Assembly (NCBI GenBank): GCA_021648485.1
Contig: JAKISS010000006.1
Coordinates: 1-64,000 of the forward strand
Direction of reading: 5' to 3'
Origin: Gammaproteobacteria bacterium
Lineage (GTDB): Bacteria; Pseudomonadota; Gammaproteobacteria; SZUA-152
DNA length: 64,000 nt
Shown here: positions 47,921-57,824 of the stretch, one piece after another
How positions within the stretch are numbered: the first letter of the stretch is position 1
How the letters are laid out: every line of letters starts with the position of its first letter
The notes under the pieces: model-generated
Told to the model about the DNA's origin: nothing
Seen by the model: the letters and a program-made list of their open reading frames with translations, nothing else
Database searches by the model: none
Translations under genes and position numbers: made by a program

Positions 47921-49540
47921 ATGAACTGGATTCTCGACATCAGGATTCGTTATAAAATTCTCTTCCTTTCTGTCATGGGGATCGGCGGAATATTAATCTA
48001 TTTTGCTTACAATTATCTAGTGGCCTCTGCCAATGCCGAACGTCTGACAGAGATCCGGGATGTTGCTTATCCCATGCTGGAAAATACCGATATTAATCTG
48101 GTACGTCTTGATAACATCAAGGTAGTATTTGGTGCGGCGGCTGCCGAAGGTGAAGAGGAATTACTTACCGAAGCCGATAAATTGGCCGCAGCGATACAAA
48201 AAACCTTCATGCAAATGGTGCAGGTTGGTTATGATGATGCGGCAGTGATCGAAAAAATACAGCGGGAATTTTCCCGTTATTTCACTCTCGCCCGGGAGAT
48301 GACTACGGGCATTATTAATGATTCACTGGCATCGGATCAAATACTGAAAAAAGCGGAAGCCATGAATATGGCAATGAAAAACTTGCAGGAGGATTTGCAG
48401 GCGTTTCGTGAAAAAACCTACATTAACTTTACCGGAAAAATCACAGAAACAGATGAAGCGGCCCAACAGGCACTGATGTTTGGTTTGGTCATCGGAGTGG
48501 TTGTACTTATCTCGTTGTTGATTGCTACACCATTGATTATTTCCATGATCACCGGCAACCTGAATCAGGTGATTGGTTCGTTAAAAGAAATGGCCACAGG
48601 CAAGGGAGATTTAACACAGCGCCTTAAAAGTCGCTCTAACGATGAACTCGGTGAGCTGGCGCAATGGTTTAATCGCTTTATTGAACAATTGCAAAGTGTC
48701 ATTGCAGAGCTGAAGGAAACTAGTGTGCAGCTATCTTCGTCAGCGAGTGAGGTTAGCGTGATTACGAGTGAGGGCAGCCAACAGGTTGCTCGGCAGGAAT
48801 CTGAAACTGAGTTGGTGGCAACGGCAATCAATGAAATGGCAGCCACTGTGCAGGAGGTTGCCAGTCATGCCAATAGTGCGGCGAATGCTACCCAGGAAGC
48901 AGATCAGGAAGCCAGGCAGGGCCAGCAAATTGTTGCCAGTACGGTGGATGCCATTGATGCGTTATCCAGCGGCATCAATAATGCTGCTGAGGTGATTCAC
49001 AAACTGGAGTCAGACAGCCAGGAAATCGGTACGGTGCTGGATGTGATTCGTGGCATTGCCGAGCAAACCAATTTGCTGGCATTAAACGCAGCCATTGAGG
49101 CGGCGCGGGCGGGTGATCAAGGGCGTGGATTTGCCGTTGTCGCTGATGAGGTCCGCACTCTGGCGAGTAGAACCCAGGAATCAACGCAGGAAATCGATCA
49201 GATGATTGAGCGCTTGCAGGGTGGCTCACGCGATGCGGTAAAGGTCATGAATGCCAGCCGGGAGCAGGCACAGAGTCTGGTTGGTCAGGCTGCGCGTGCA
49301 GGCGAATCTCTGCAAACCATCACCCAGGCAGTGAATAATATCACCGATATGAATTTACAGATTGCCAGTGCCACAGAAGAGCAAAGTAACGTGGCGCTGG
49401 GAATTGATGCGAGTATTGTGACCATTCGGGACATCAGTGTGGAAGCTGCCCGGAGTGCTGAGCAGGCGAGCAACAATAGTGAGAAAGTGGTCGCACTGGC
49501 TGACAAGGTTCAAAATCTGGTTAATCAGTTTAAAGTGTGA
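47921..49540 (+). CDS. Methyl-accepting chemotaxis protein
   Basis: A 539-residue transmembrane chemoreceptor. It has a membrane span at ~10-33, a ~150-residue helical periplasmic sensor domain, and a second span near 185-210 ([20 protein letters not shown]). A HAMP domain with [16 protein letters not shown] and a signalling domain follow, the latter with the conserved hairpin tip [32 protein letters not shown]. There is no C-terminal CheR pentapeptide. With the upstream outer-membrane and binding-protein genes it forms a plausible sensory unit. The ligand is unknown. Confidence 0.93.
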   Translation: MNWILDIRIRYKILFLSVMGIGGILIYFAYNYLVASANAERLTEIRDVAYPMLENTDINLVRLDNIKVVFGAAAAEGEEELLTEADKLAAAIQKTFMQMVQVGYDDAAVIEKIQREFSRYFTLAREMTTGIINDSLASDQILKKAEAMNMAMKNLQEDLQAFREKTYINFTGKITETDEAAQQALMFGLVIGVVVLISLLIATPLIISMITGNLNQVIGSLKEMATGKGDLTQRLKSRSNDELGELAQWFNRFIEQLQSVIAELKETSVQLSSSASEVSVITSEGSQQVARQESETELVATAINEMAATVQEVASHANSAANATQEADQEARQGQQIVASTVDAIDALSSGINNAAEVIHKLESDSQEIGTVLDVIRGIAEQTNLLALNAAIEAARAGDQGRGFAVVADEVRTLASRTQESTQEIDQMIERLQGGSRDAVKVMNASREQAQSLVGQAARAGESLQTITQAVNNITDMNLQIASATEEQSNVALGIDASIVTIRDISVEAARSAEQASNNSEKVVALADKVQNLVNQFKV

Positions 49541-49597
49541 TGATTGCCTGTCTGGAGCATTGATCCCTCTATGACTTGAAAGATTGGGCCGCATTTA

Positions 49598-52500
49598 TCA
49601 AGTCAGTTCAGCTAATAAAAGCTCCACGGCTGCAAATCGCGCTTCCGCATCGGGCAGGTCGCTGATAATGCGTAACTTGTCCTGACCATCCATTCGGTAG
49701 GTTTTTGCCTGCGTCTGAATCAGGCCGATGATTTTCATGGGGTCAATGTTCGGTTCTTCCACAAACTGAAAACGGCCTCCACTATCACCCATTTCAATTT
49801 TTTTGATACCCAGTGGCGTTGCGCCAAGTTTGAGTTCTGTCACCCGAAACAGGTTTTTTGTGGGATCGGGTAATAAACCAAATCGGTCAATCATTTCTAC
49901 CTGCAATTCGCGCAGCTCGGTTTTGTCATTGGCACTGGCAATGCGCTTGTATTGAATCAGACGGGTATGTACGTCGGGTAAATAATCATCAGGCAACAGG
50001 GCAGGGATGCCGAGGTCAATTTCAGCGCCATGATCCAGTGGCCGGTCCAGCTCCGGTTCGCGGCCAGCTTTGAGGGCTTCCACGGCACGTTCGAGTAACT
50101 CTAAATAGAGGGTGAAGCCAATTTCCTGCATTTGGCCACTTTGTCCTTCACCCAATAATTCACCTGCGCCACGGATTTCCATGTCGTGTGAGGCGAGAGT
50201 GAATCCTGCGCCCAATTCCTGAATGGACTCAATGGCTTCGAGGCGTTTTATGGCATCGGCAGTCATCACCTTTTTGGGTGGCACAACCAGATAGGCATAA
50301 GCCTGATGATGTGAGCGGCCGACACGACCCCGTAATTGGTACAGTTGAGCCAGCCCGAAGCGGTCTGCACGATTAATGATGATGGTGTTGGCATTGGGAA
50401 TGTCGATGCCGGTTTCGATAATCGTGGTGCAAATCAGTACATTAAAACGGTGATGATAAAAGTCGGCCATCACCTGTTCCAGGTCGCGTTCACGCATCTG
50501 ACCATGGGCGGTTTCCACCGCGGCTTCGGGAACCAGCTCTTCGATATCCCGGCGCATTTTTTCGATGGTTTCGACACTGTTGTGCAAAATAAAAACTTGG
50601 CCACCTCGGCGGATTTCACGCAGGCAGGCTTCTTTTAACAGTGCGTCGTTCCATTGATTGACAAAAGTTTTTACTGCCAATCGTCGTGCTGGTGCTGTGG
50701 CGATGATGGACAGGTCGCGTAACCCGGACATGGACATGTTTAATGTGCGGGGAATAGGAGTGGCGGTGAGTGTGAGTAAATCCACTTCTGAACGCAGTGC
50801 TTTAAATTTGTCTTTTTGACGCACGCCAAACCGATGTTCTTCATCGATGATCACCAGTCCCAGGCGCTTGTATTTGATGTCGCCGTGAATCAGTTTATGA
50901 GTACCGATGATGATGTCGATGGTGCCACTTTCCAGTTCTTTGAGAATGGCTGTCTGTTCTTTTTTGGAGCGGAAACGCGAGACGGAGGCAATACGCACCG
51001 GCCATTCGGAAAACCGATCCTGAAAGTTTTCAAAGTGTTGTTGTGCAAGCAGGGTGGTGGGTACCAGCATGGCTACTTGTTTGCCGTCCTGCACGGCGAT
51101 AAAGGCAGCACGCATGGCCACTTCGGTTTTGCCAAAACCAACATCACCGCAGATCAGCCGGTCCATGGGTTTATCAGAACGTAAATCGTTGAACACGCCT
51201 TCGATGGCATCCTGTTGATCCGGGGTTTCTTCAAAGGGAAAGTCTGCACAAAATGTGGCGTACTGATTTTCATCCACATGATAAATGTGTCCCTTGCGGG
51301 ATTCGCGTTTCGCGTAAATTGAGAGCAGTTCTGCGGCCACATCGTGTATTTTTTCACGCGCTCTGCGCTTGGCTTTTTCCCATTGCCCACTGCCTAAACG
51401 GTGTAGCGGTGCGGATTCCGGTGAGGCACCGGTGTAGCGGCTAATGAGGTGCAAATGGCCGACTGGCACAAACAGTTTGTCACCTTTGGCATATTCAAGG
51501 GTCAGGAATTCCTGTGTCATGTCACCAAGCTGGATGATTTCCAGCCCAAGGTAGCGACCTACGCCGTTGTCTTCGTGTACCACCGGGGCTCCTACTTCCA
51601 GTTCTACCAGGTTTTTGATGATTTGGTCGGCATCGCGTGCCTTGCGTTGACGTCGGCGCTGTTGCAGTACCTGTTCGCCAAATAGCTGGGGTTCTGCAAT
51701 CAGTGCGATGTTATTGCTGGCGAGCAACAGGCCGCTTTCCAGTGCGGAAACGGCGATAGCGTATTGTGCATCGCTGGCGAGGAAATCGCTCCAGCTGGTG
51801 ACTTGGGCGGGGTGTAAACCACAATCCTTGAGTATGCCCAGCAGGGTTTCGCGTCGGCCTGTGGATTCCGCACAAAACAACACTCGACCATTAAAATCAG
51901 ATAGGAAGGCTGTGAGGCGTGCGGCGGGTTGTTCGGCACGAGCGTCCAGAGTTAATTGAGGCGGTTTGCGGGTGTTGAAATTGTGTGTACCGGACTGTGC
52001 TGAGAAATTCTGTAATTCAAAATGTTGCAATTCAACGCGCGGTTGTTTACCAATGTATTCGAAGAATTCATTTTCACGCAAAAACAGCCGGTTCGGTGGC
52101 AACAATGGACGACGGGTGTCATGGCGGCCTTGTTCATAACGTTCTTCCACGTCTGACCAAAAGGTGCCGATAGCGTCTTGCGCGCCATCAATGTTGATAA
52201 TAAGACTGTTTTTGGGCAGATAGTCAAACAGGCTTTGCGTTTCATCAAAAAATAACGGTAAGTAGTATTCGATACCCGGCGGGGTATTACCACCGCTGAC
52301 TTCGTGATAAATGGTGCTGGCTTGCGGATCACCTTCGAATTGCGCACGCCAGGCCTGTCGAAAGCAAGTGATGGCTTCCGGGGTAAAGGGAAACTCCCGA
52401 GCAGGCATCAAATTAATGTTAGCGACTTTGTCAATGGAGCGTTGTGTTTCCGGGTCAAAGGTACGAATGCTTTCCACTTCGTCATCAAACAATTCGATAC

Positions 52501-53116
52501 GGAATGGATGACTGTGGCCCATGGGAAACAGGTCAATGATGGCACCGCGCACGGCAAACTCACCGTGTTCAATGACTTGTGAAACACATCGATATCCACC
52601 GATGTTCAGCCGGTTGCGGGTGGCATCAAGATCCAGTTGCTGGCCAGTGTTGATGAGAAAGCAATTGCCTTCGAGAAAGCTTTTAGGTGCCAGGCGGTAC
52701 AGTAGCGTGGTGACGGGTACCACCAGTACGCCACGCTTCAGATATGGCAAGCGCGACAGTGTGGCCAGTCGCTCGGAAATAATATCCTGATGCGGTGAAA
52801 ACACATCATAGGGTAGGGTTTCCCAATCCGCGAAAGTGTGTACGGGCAGACTGTTGTGTGGTTCGTCGTTGCTGTCGTTGCTATTGTCAGTACACTGGCT
52901 GTCACAAAAAAACCGAATGGCATATTCCAGCCGCGAGGCAGAAGGGGTGTCCGGGGTGATGACCACTACGGGGCCATCAGCAGATTGTGCCGCTTCAGCG
53001 ATGGCCAGTGCGTCACTGCAACCGTAGAGTTGCCCCCAGTGAGTACGTCGTCCGGCCTCTTTTTCAGTGGTGGGTGCGAGCAGTGTTGCGGCTAAAGGCT
53101 GATGAGTTTGTGGCAT
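49598..53116 (-). CDS. mfd: Transcription-repair coupling factor Mfd
   Basis: Mfd removes stalled RNA polymerase and recruits UvrA. The 1172-residue protein has the N-terminal UvrB-like module (FADWETLPYDVFSPHQDIISER), the RNA-polymerase interaction domain (VHEDNGVGRYLGLEII), the translocase with Walker A ICGDVGFGKTEVAMRAAF, DEEHRFG, LLTLTATPIPRTLNMSMSGLRD and QLRGRVGRS, and the C-terminal autoinhibitory domain. Full length. It converges with the chemoreceptor gene. Confidence 0.98.
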   Translation of the reverse strand: MPQTHQPLAATLLAPTTEKEAGRRTHWGQLYGCSDALAIAEAAQSADGPVVVITPDTPSASRLEYAIRFFCDSQCTDNSNDSNDEPHNSLPVHTFADWETLPYDVFSPHQDIISERLATLSRLPYLKRGVLVVPVTTLLYRLAPKSFLEGNCFLINTGQQLDLDATRNRLNIGGYRCVSQVIEHGEFAVRGAIIDLFPMGHSHPFRIELFDDEVESIRTFDPETQRSIDKVANINLMPAREFPFTPEAITCFRQAWRAQFEGDPQASTIYHEVSGGNTPPGIEYYLPLFFDETQSLFDYLPKNSLIINIDGAQDAIGTFWSDVEERYEQGRHDTRRPLLPPNRLFLRENEFFEYIGKQPRVELQHFELQNFSAQSGTHNFNTRKPPQLTLDARAEQPAARLTAFLSDFNGRVLFCAESTGRRETLLGILKDCGLHPAQVTSWSDFLASDAQYAIAVSALESGLLLASNNIALIAEPQLFGEQVLQQRRRQRKARDADQIIKNLVELEVGAPVVHEDNGVGRYLGLEIIQLGDMTQEFLTLEYAKGDKLFVPVGHLHLISRYTGASPESAPLHRLGSGQWEKAKRRAREKIHDVAAELLSIYAKRESRKGHIYHVDENQYATFCADFPFEETPDQQDAIEGVFNDLRSDKPMDRLICGDVGFGKTEVAMRAAFIAVQDGKQVAMLVPTTLLAQQHFENFQDRFSEWPVRIASVSRFRSKKEQTAILKELESGTIDIIIGTHKLIHGDIKYKRLGLVIIDEEHRFGVRQKDKFKALRSEVDLLTLTATPIPRTLNMSMSGLRDLSIIATAPARRLAVKTFVNQWNDALLKEACLREIRRGGQVFILHNSVETIEKMRRDIEELVPEAAVETAHGQMRERDLEQVMADFYHHRFNVLICTTIIETGIDIPNANTIIINRADRFGLAQLYQLRGRVGRSHHQAYAYLVVPPKKVMTADAIKRLEAIESIQELGAGFTLASHDMEIRGAGELLGEGQSGQMQEIGFTLYLELLERAVEALKAGREPELDRPLDHGAEIDLGIPALLPDDYLPDVHTRLIQYKRIASANDKTELRELQVEMIDRFGLLPDPTKNLFRVTELKLGATPLGIKKIEMGDSGGRFQFVEEPNIDPMKIIGLIQTQAKTYRMDGQDKLRIISDLPDAEARFAAVELLLAELT

Positions 53117-53327
53117 TGCGTTGATACAGCGGTGTTGTTTTGGAAGCCGCGTATTGTAGACGCTGGGCGGGATGTGGGGAAGTCGGATTGTCGGTTTGTT
53201 GTTATATTTTCAGCGTATATCAGCAGCATCTGGATGAATAAAAGCCCAACGAAAAGCATGGGAACGAAAAAACGAAGGATTAAAAAGATACGACGTGACG
53301 CGCTTAAAAATCTACGTGAATAGCGGT

Positions 53328-53358
53328 AGGGTGGGCACGTAGTATGTGTGCCCACCCT
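53328..53358. terminator. Strong hairpin between mfd and pgi
   Basis: AGGGTGGGCAC and GTGCCCACCCT form a perfect 11-bp stem with a 9-base loop. No T-run of note follows on either strand (TCGTTTG on +). It lies between the end of pgi and the start of mfd and could terminate or stabilise the pgi transcript. Confidence 0.6.
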
Positions 53359-53399
53359 TCGTTTGCTGTATTTACAACACGTACTCGCCAGCTATCCGC

Positions 53400-54713
53400 T
53401 CAAAAATCTACCTGAATCAGGTCAGCCAGATATTCGCGGGTCAGTACCTTGCTTTCTTCCACCGCAGGCTGATCGAAGGGATCAATGCCCATGAGTTCTG
53501 CCACCACTACCGTTTCCATTTCCAGCAACATAATCAATTCGCCGATGGCGTAGGCATCACGGTCGTGGAGGCCAAAGGTACGGTTAGGGCGGCCACGACG
53601 AGATAGCGTTTCGCGAGTGGCTTTAAGCTCGGAGATAAACAGCTCGCCGAGGGTGTGGCCTGCAAGGGGAGCAACGGCCGATAATTCCTGAAAACGCATG
53701 GGAACGCGACGACCTTCGTGGCGCACACCTGGATTGGCGATGAAGGTGACGACCTTGTCGTCAGGTCCGTCAAGCATCAGTTGCAGTTGAGAATGCTGAT
53801 CGGTAACGCCGTGGTTTTCCAGGGGCGTCATGCCGCGATGATTGCCGTCTGCATCTATTTTGCCCAGGCTTTCTGCCCAGAGCTGGCGATACCAGTTGAC
53901 CACCAGGCGCAGGTTGTCGGCATAGGGCATGAATACGCTGATAGTGCGACCCTTTTCCGTGTGCAAATATTGAGCGGCACCATTATGGAAGGCCGGGTTT
54001 TCAAGAATATCGTCATCTGTACAAAGTCTGGCCATGGCACGCGCACCTTCCAGTACACCGCTGACATCCACGCCGGAAATATAGGCTGGCAGCAGGCCCA
54101 CTACCGAGAGTACGGAAAAACGCCCGCCCACTGCCGGATGCGCAATGGGCTCGATACCCAGTTGCTGAGCGATTTTATACAGCGCGCCGTCAGGGTTTTC
54201 GGTAATGATAATGGTGTGTTCGCGCAGCCCGACTTCACCCAGGTAACGCTCCATACGTGGTAATACAGTAAGAAACTGTCCAAGGGTTTCAGCTGTGTTA
54301 CCAGATTTTGAGACCACCATGCACAGCGTATCCGCCCACTGTACATCATCAATTTCGCTGAGGGTGCGCGGATCGATATTGTCGTAAAACTTCACCCTGT
54401 TGCGCGGCGAACGATGTCCCAGGGTGCTGGAGAGCATTTCCGCACCCAGTGAAGAACCGCCAATGCCAAAGACAATGGTGTGTTTGAACATGCGGGAACA
54501 TTTTCGCCCGATCTGTTCAATAGTATCGAGGTCGGTTTTATCCGGCAGGTTCAAAAAGTTGACGTCATTGCTGCTCTGCCAGTGCCTGATTTTTTTACGC
54601 AGCCCGTCGAGTCGTGGTGAAAGAGCTCTGATCTCCTCATTGGTGACACCGCTATCGCCGATAGCATCTTTCTGGAAGCCGGAGTTATCAATGGAAAGGC
54701 GGGAAATAGTCAT
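53400..54713 (-). CDS. pgi: Glucose-6-phosphate isomerase
   Basis: Pgi interconverts glucose-6-phosphate and fructose-6-phosphate. This is the short bacterial form (437 residues, against ~550 in E. coli). It has the sugar-phosphate site HTIVFGIGGSSLGAEML, the signature segment MVVSKSGNTAETL, GGRFSVLSVVGLLP, and the late ESKVLTREYLADL. It links the glycogen phosphorylase and inositol synthase substrates, though it is distant from both. It appears monocistronic. Confidence 0.94.
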   Translation of the reverse strand: MTISRLSIDNSGFQKDAIGDSGVTNEEIRALSPRLDGLRKKIRHWQSSNDVNFLNLPDKTDLDTIEQIGRKCSRMFKHTIVFGIGGSSLGAEMLSSTLGHRSPRNRVKFYDNIDPRTLSEIDDVQWADTLCMVVSKSGNTAETLGQFLTVLPRMERYLGEVGLREHTIIITENPDGALYKIAQQLGIEPIAHPAVGGRFSVLSVVGLLPAYISGVDVSGVLEGARAMARLCTDDDILENPAFHNGAAQYLHTEKGRTISVFMPYADNLRLVVNWYRQLWAESLGKIDADGNHRGMTPLENHGVTDQHSQLQLMLDGPDDKVVTFIANPGVRHEGRRVPMRFQELSAVAPLAGHTLGELFISELKATRETLSRRGRPNRTFGLHDRDAYAIGELIMLLEMETVVVAELMGIDPFDQPAVEESKVLTREYLADLIQVDF

Positions 54714-54788
54714 ATGAGTGATCCTTTTTTAAGTTTATATCCTGTTTCGTATATTACACCGTCAAGATTATGGTGCTGACAGACCCTT

Positions 54789-55250
54789 CTAGCGGCAGGG
54801 AAACGCAGTTTGTAAAGCGCGAATCGCCAATTTGTGCGCAGGCTGCTGCAAATAGGCAGGATTGCTACGACCAAACTCCAGCACAATGTGCGCAATTTTC
54901 TGGTATGACAGCAGCCAGTCAAAACAATAAAGGCCAAAATCGTGCCGGTTGGCACGCCCGTTGGTCAACAGAGAATAGCGTAGTTTGGCCTGCTCGTTAG
55001 CATGCTGTGCTGTGGTCATCATGCCGCTCAGGTAGGCCATGCACACAAAGGCGCTGTTTTGATCAGTATCGCTTGTTGTATCCGCGTCCTGATTTAGTAT
55101 GGCCAACGCCTGCTGGCAGCTGAACATCAGGCTTTTACCGTGAGTGATGGTCTGCACATTGGCCGTAACAGGTCCGATATACAGAATGCTGGTCAGGCAA
55201 CAAATACTGAGAAGCCACGTTGGACTATCAGTGAATTTTTGTAGTCGCAT
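54789..55250 (-). CDS. Exported Rap1a/Tai-like protein
   Basis: A 153-residue protein with a signal peptide (LLSICCLTSILYIGPVTA). The mature domain has conserved cysteines in LMFSCQQALAIL, AFVCMAYLSGMM and LYCFDW, and ends LQQPAHKLAIRALQTAFPCR. The final AL-x2-AFPC and spaced cysteines match the Rap1a/Tai family, whose founding members protect Serratia from type VI amidase effectors. Most members sit alone in genomes and have no proven partner. No effector gene is adjacent here, so immunity is not claimed. Confidence 0.7.
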   Translation of the reverse strand: MRLQKFTDSPTWLLSICCLTSILYIGPVTANVQTITHGKSLMFSCQQALAILNQDADTTSDTDQNSAFVCMAYLSGMMTTAQHANEQAKLRYSLLTNGRANRHDFGLYCFDWLLSYQKIAHIVLEFGRSNPAYLQQPAHKLAIRALQTAFPCR

Positions 55251-55528
55251 TGTTATGATCTGTGTTATCCAATATGTCGAAATTGGGACAGGATAAAGAA
55301 AAAAGCTGGGCAGGACAAAAGTGTTAACGTCGCAGAGATGGTGCCGAGGCTGGTTTATTGGTATTGGTAAAGAGTAGGAGTAGCTTATTAAGGTATACTG
55401 GGGTCTATTGGCATTTTCTGCTAACTGATTGATTGTTCAAAACAATCAGCTTTTGTGTAGTCTATGTACCTTTACAGAAAACCCTGTTCATCAGGATCAA
55501 GAGCCCTTTTTAAAACTGGAAAATAATA

Positions 55529-56562
55529 GTGAAAAACCTTTCTGATCAGGAACTGCTGGCGTTACTGGATGATACAGAATCAGATCGTGCAGAACGTAAA
55601 GAAGCATTTAAAGGCGACGTACCTAAAAAAGCACGCCAGGCCATTTGTGCATTTGCAAATGATCTACCCAATCATAACAAGCCCGGCATATTGTTTATTG
55701 GTGCGAAAGACAATGGAGAGCCTTCAGAGATAGAAATTACTGATCAGTTATTGTTATCCCTGGCTGACATGAAAACAGATGGCAATATTCTTCCATTACC
55801 CGTGTTGTCCGTTGAAAAACGAGTGCTTAAAGGTGCAGATATGGCCGTGGTAACCATCATGCCATCAGATTTGAAAACGAGTACCTGCCAGCCGCGTTTG
55901 CTGCGGATGTTTTAGAAGCTAATAACAGAACTTATGAAGAACGTTTAGCATCTTGTAAAATGATCGTTGCACCCGACGACCCCACCCCTGTATTGCTTGG
56001 CTTGCTGGCCATCGGTAAAAGCCCCCAGGACTTTGTATCTGGTGCCTATATCCAGTTTTTACGTATCGATGGTACAGAATTATCTGACCCAGTCATTGAC
56101 GAAGAAAGCATCAGTGGCGCAATCGTCGAAATGCTTCGCCGCACCGAAGAAAAACTCAAGGCCCACAACCGGGTAGCGATTGATATTACTTCTGCACCTA
56201 CTCACATCGAAGAGATGCCATATCCACCCACTGCGATTCAACAAATACTTTATAACGCAGTGTTACATCGAACGTATGAAGGAACAAATGCGCCCGTGCG
56301 TATTTATTGGTTCAATAATCGAATTGAAATCAATAGTCCTGGCGGTCCGTATGGTAATGTAACGTCAGAAAACTTTGGTGAACCTGGCATCACTGATTAT
56401 CGCAATCCGAATATCGGTGACGTATTAAAGACATTCGGTTTTATACAAGCCTTTGGTCGGGGCATAGCCACCGCCAGAAAAGAAATGGAGAAAAATGGTA
56501 ATCCTCCACTCGAATTTGAAACGAACCAAAGCGTTGTTGTTTGCACACTGAGAAAAAAATAA
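55529..56562 (+). pseudogene. AlbA_2 (Schlafen-like) ATP-binding protein gene with internal deletion
   Basis: Two adjacent frames belong to one gene. The first (from 55529) has the AlbA_2 start DDTESDRAERKEAFKGD and GILFIGAKDNGEPSEI, and runs to VVTIMPSD. The reading then continues in another frame with FENEYLPAAFAADVLEANNR and on to the C-terminal ATPase-like half ending at 56562 (NPNIGDVLKTFGFIQAFGRG). Family members known to me carry about 60 more residues between these parts (the RIWIRTGPRR segment). The loss plus frameshift at TCAGATTTGAAAAC near 55869 breaks the gene. The second frame may still be translated from ATG 55960, without a visible ribosome-binding site. The stop overlaps the start of the ParA-like gene. 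Confidence 0.8.
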
Positions 56563-57473
56563 TGAGTACACCGGTACTGACATTCTTCAATAATAAAGGT
56601 GGAGTAGGGAAGACATCCTTGATCTACCATCTTGCCTGGATGTTTGCCAGCCTTCATAAACGAGTGGTGATTATTGACTTGGACCCGCAAGCCAATCTGA
56701 CTGCTGCTTTCCTCGATGAAGAAAAGATCGAAGCAATCTGGAATCAGCCTACAAAATATGGGTTCTACCATCAGTGTGTTAAGCCCCTTACTGGTGTCGG
56801 TGATATTGCAGAGCCGGTTTTACAAAATATCGCTGCAGATCTTTATTTGCTTCCAGGTGATGTCAATCTTTCAGGCTATGAAGATACATTATCAGCGGAA
56901 TGGCCCAATAGCATGGGTGATAACAATTTGTATCGCCCGATGCGGATACTCAGCTCATTTTGGCAAGTGATGCAAATGGCTGGCGCTGATCTTTTTTCAT
57001 TACAGGGTTTAAAAAATCTCGGGCCAACGCTAAGGATCTGGAAAAGTTTATGGCAGAAACGACTGGATAACTGGGAAGGCAGCGCAGAAAAAAGTGAATA
57101 CCCTGATTTCAATTTGCCACAGGGGCAGATGAAACCTATTGGATATCTTTGTCAGCAACACAGTGTGCGCCTGGATCGACCGGTAAAAGCTTATGTCAAA
57201 TGGGTGCAACGTATTCCAGCGGTGTACCGTAAGTCTGTGTTGAATCGAGCGATTCTCGGTAAAGTCCAACCGGAAGACGACCCTCACTGTCTAGCGACTA
57301 TTAAACGCTATCGCAGTTTGATACCCATGGCGCAGGAGCACCGCAAGCCCATTTTCAATCTTACTTCTGCGGATGGAGCCATCGGCGCACATGCCAATGC
57401 CGTACAAGACGCCAAAAAGGACTTCAAGCTATTGGCAGAAAAAATTGCTGCCAAAATGAAATTTACAATCTAA
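56562..57473 (+). CDS. ParA-like ATPase lacking its Walker B region
   Basis: A 303-residue ParA/MinD-type protein. Its ATG overlaps the stop of the AlbA_2 gene. The deviant Walker A (FFNNKGGVGKTSLIYHLAWM) and Walker A' (VVIIDLDPQANLTAAFL) are intact. After QVMQMAGADLFSLQGLKNLG, however, the segment that should carry the Walker B (hydrophobic-D-x-GPNLG) and about 40 residues is missing. The downstream part is well preserved (GYLCQQHSVRLDRPVKAYVK, SADGAIGAHANAVQ). The frame is kept, so a protein is made, but ATP hydrolysis should be impaired. No ParB or centromere-like repeat is nearby; it is an orphan type paired with the AlbA_2 gene. Confidence 0.78.
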   Translation: MSTPVLTFFNNKGGVGKTSLIYHLAWMFASLHKRVVIIDLDPQANLTAAFLDEEKIEAIWNQPTKYGFYHQCVKPLTGVGDIAEPVLQNIAADLYLLPGDVNLSGYEDTLSAEWPNSMGDNNLYRPMRILSSFWQVMQMAGADLFSLQGLKNLGPTLRIWKSLWQKRLDNWEGSAEKSEYPDFNLPQGQMKPIGYLCQQHSVRLDRPVKAYVKWVQRIPAVYRKSVLNRAILGKVQPEDDPHCLATIKRYRSLIPMAQEHRKPIFNLTSADGAIGAHANAVQDAKKDFKLLAEKIAAKMKFTI

Positions 57474-57477
57474 GGGG

Positions 57478-57560
57478 ATGAAGACATTACCGTTGCTATC
57501 GGTGGCGATGCCATAGCTGTAGACCGAGTCGGCAAACGGTGCTCCGAAGCAGCGATGCCT
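57478..57560 (-). pseudogene. Remnant of an NHL/SBBP beta-propeller repeat
   Basis: On the minus strand the stretch reads RCFGAPFADSVYSYGIATDS, then NGNVFIP, which is one blade of the NHL/SBBP repeat pattern (YGIATDSxGNVYV). No start or stop frames a gene and the rest of the protein is absent. It is an orphan scrap between the ParA-like gene and dif. Confidence 0.6.
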
Positions 57561-57627
57561 AATTGTATAAGTTATTTAATTTCCATTCCTAAGCAGCACT
57601 TACTCCGATTTATGAATGACACGGTTA

Positions 57628-57655
57628 AGTTCGCATAATGTATATTATGTTAAAT
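57628..57655 (+). other. dif: dif site (XerCD recombination site, replication terminus)
   Basis: The 28 bases end in CGCATAATGTATATTATGTT followed by AAAT, identical to E. coli dif except for two positions in the first four bases (AGTT here, GGTG in E. coli). Both the XerC-side arm (CGCATAA), the 6-bp centre (TGTATA) and the XerD arm (TTATGTTAAAT) are intact. XerC/XerD resolve chromosome dimers here under FtsK control. Its presence places the window at the chromosome terminus. XerCD-using elements could also have inserted here. Only one copy was found in the window. Confidence 0.93.
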
Positions 57656-57700
57656 AGCATGCATTATCTTTTGTTGGCACATCGCTGTACAAGCGTGAGC

Positions 57701-57824
57701 CGTGAGCCCAACCAAAAGTAGCTAAAAAAACAGCCAAAAGTGTGTAAACTTATAGGCAAAAGTGCGTAAACCGGGATTTTGGTGATTTTACTCTCCAGCC
57801 AATTGGGGGCTTTGCCAATCAAAA
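57701..57824. repeat. Left compound inverted-repeat end of the 4.6-kb segment
   Basis: The outer block CGTGAGCCCAACCAAAAGTA plus G matches, in inverse orientation and with one mismatch, the block at 62260-62280. The inner block AATTGGGGGCTTTGCC...CAAAA (57801-57824) matches 62131-62154 inversely at 22 of 24 positions. Between them CAAAAGTG recurs (near 57734, 57757, 57819), including two copies of CAAAAGTGYGTAAAC. Multiple short repeats within long ends are what transposases with several binding sites per end (Tn7-like) need, but no such transposase is present. Confidence 0.7.

Noticed and set aside
53228-53323. Short basic peptide MNKSPTKSMGTKKRRIKKIR between mfd and pgi
   Set aside because: No ribosome-binding site before the ATG, and a simple Lys/Arg composition. 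It could be a real small ORF but cannot be supported.
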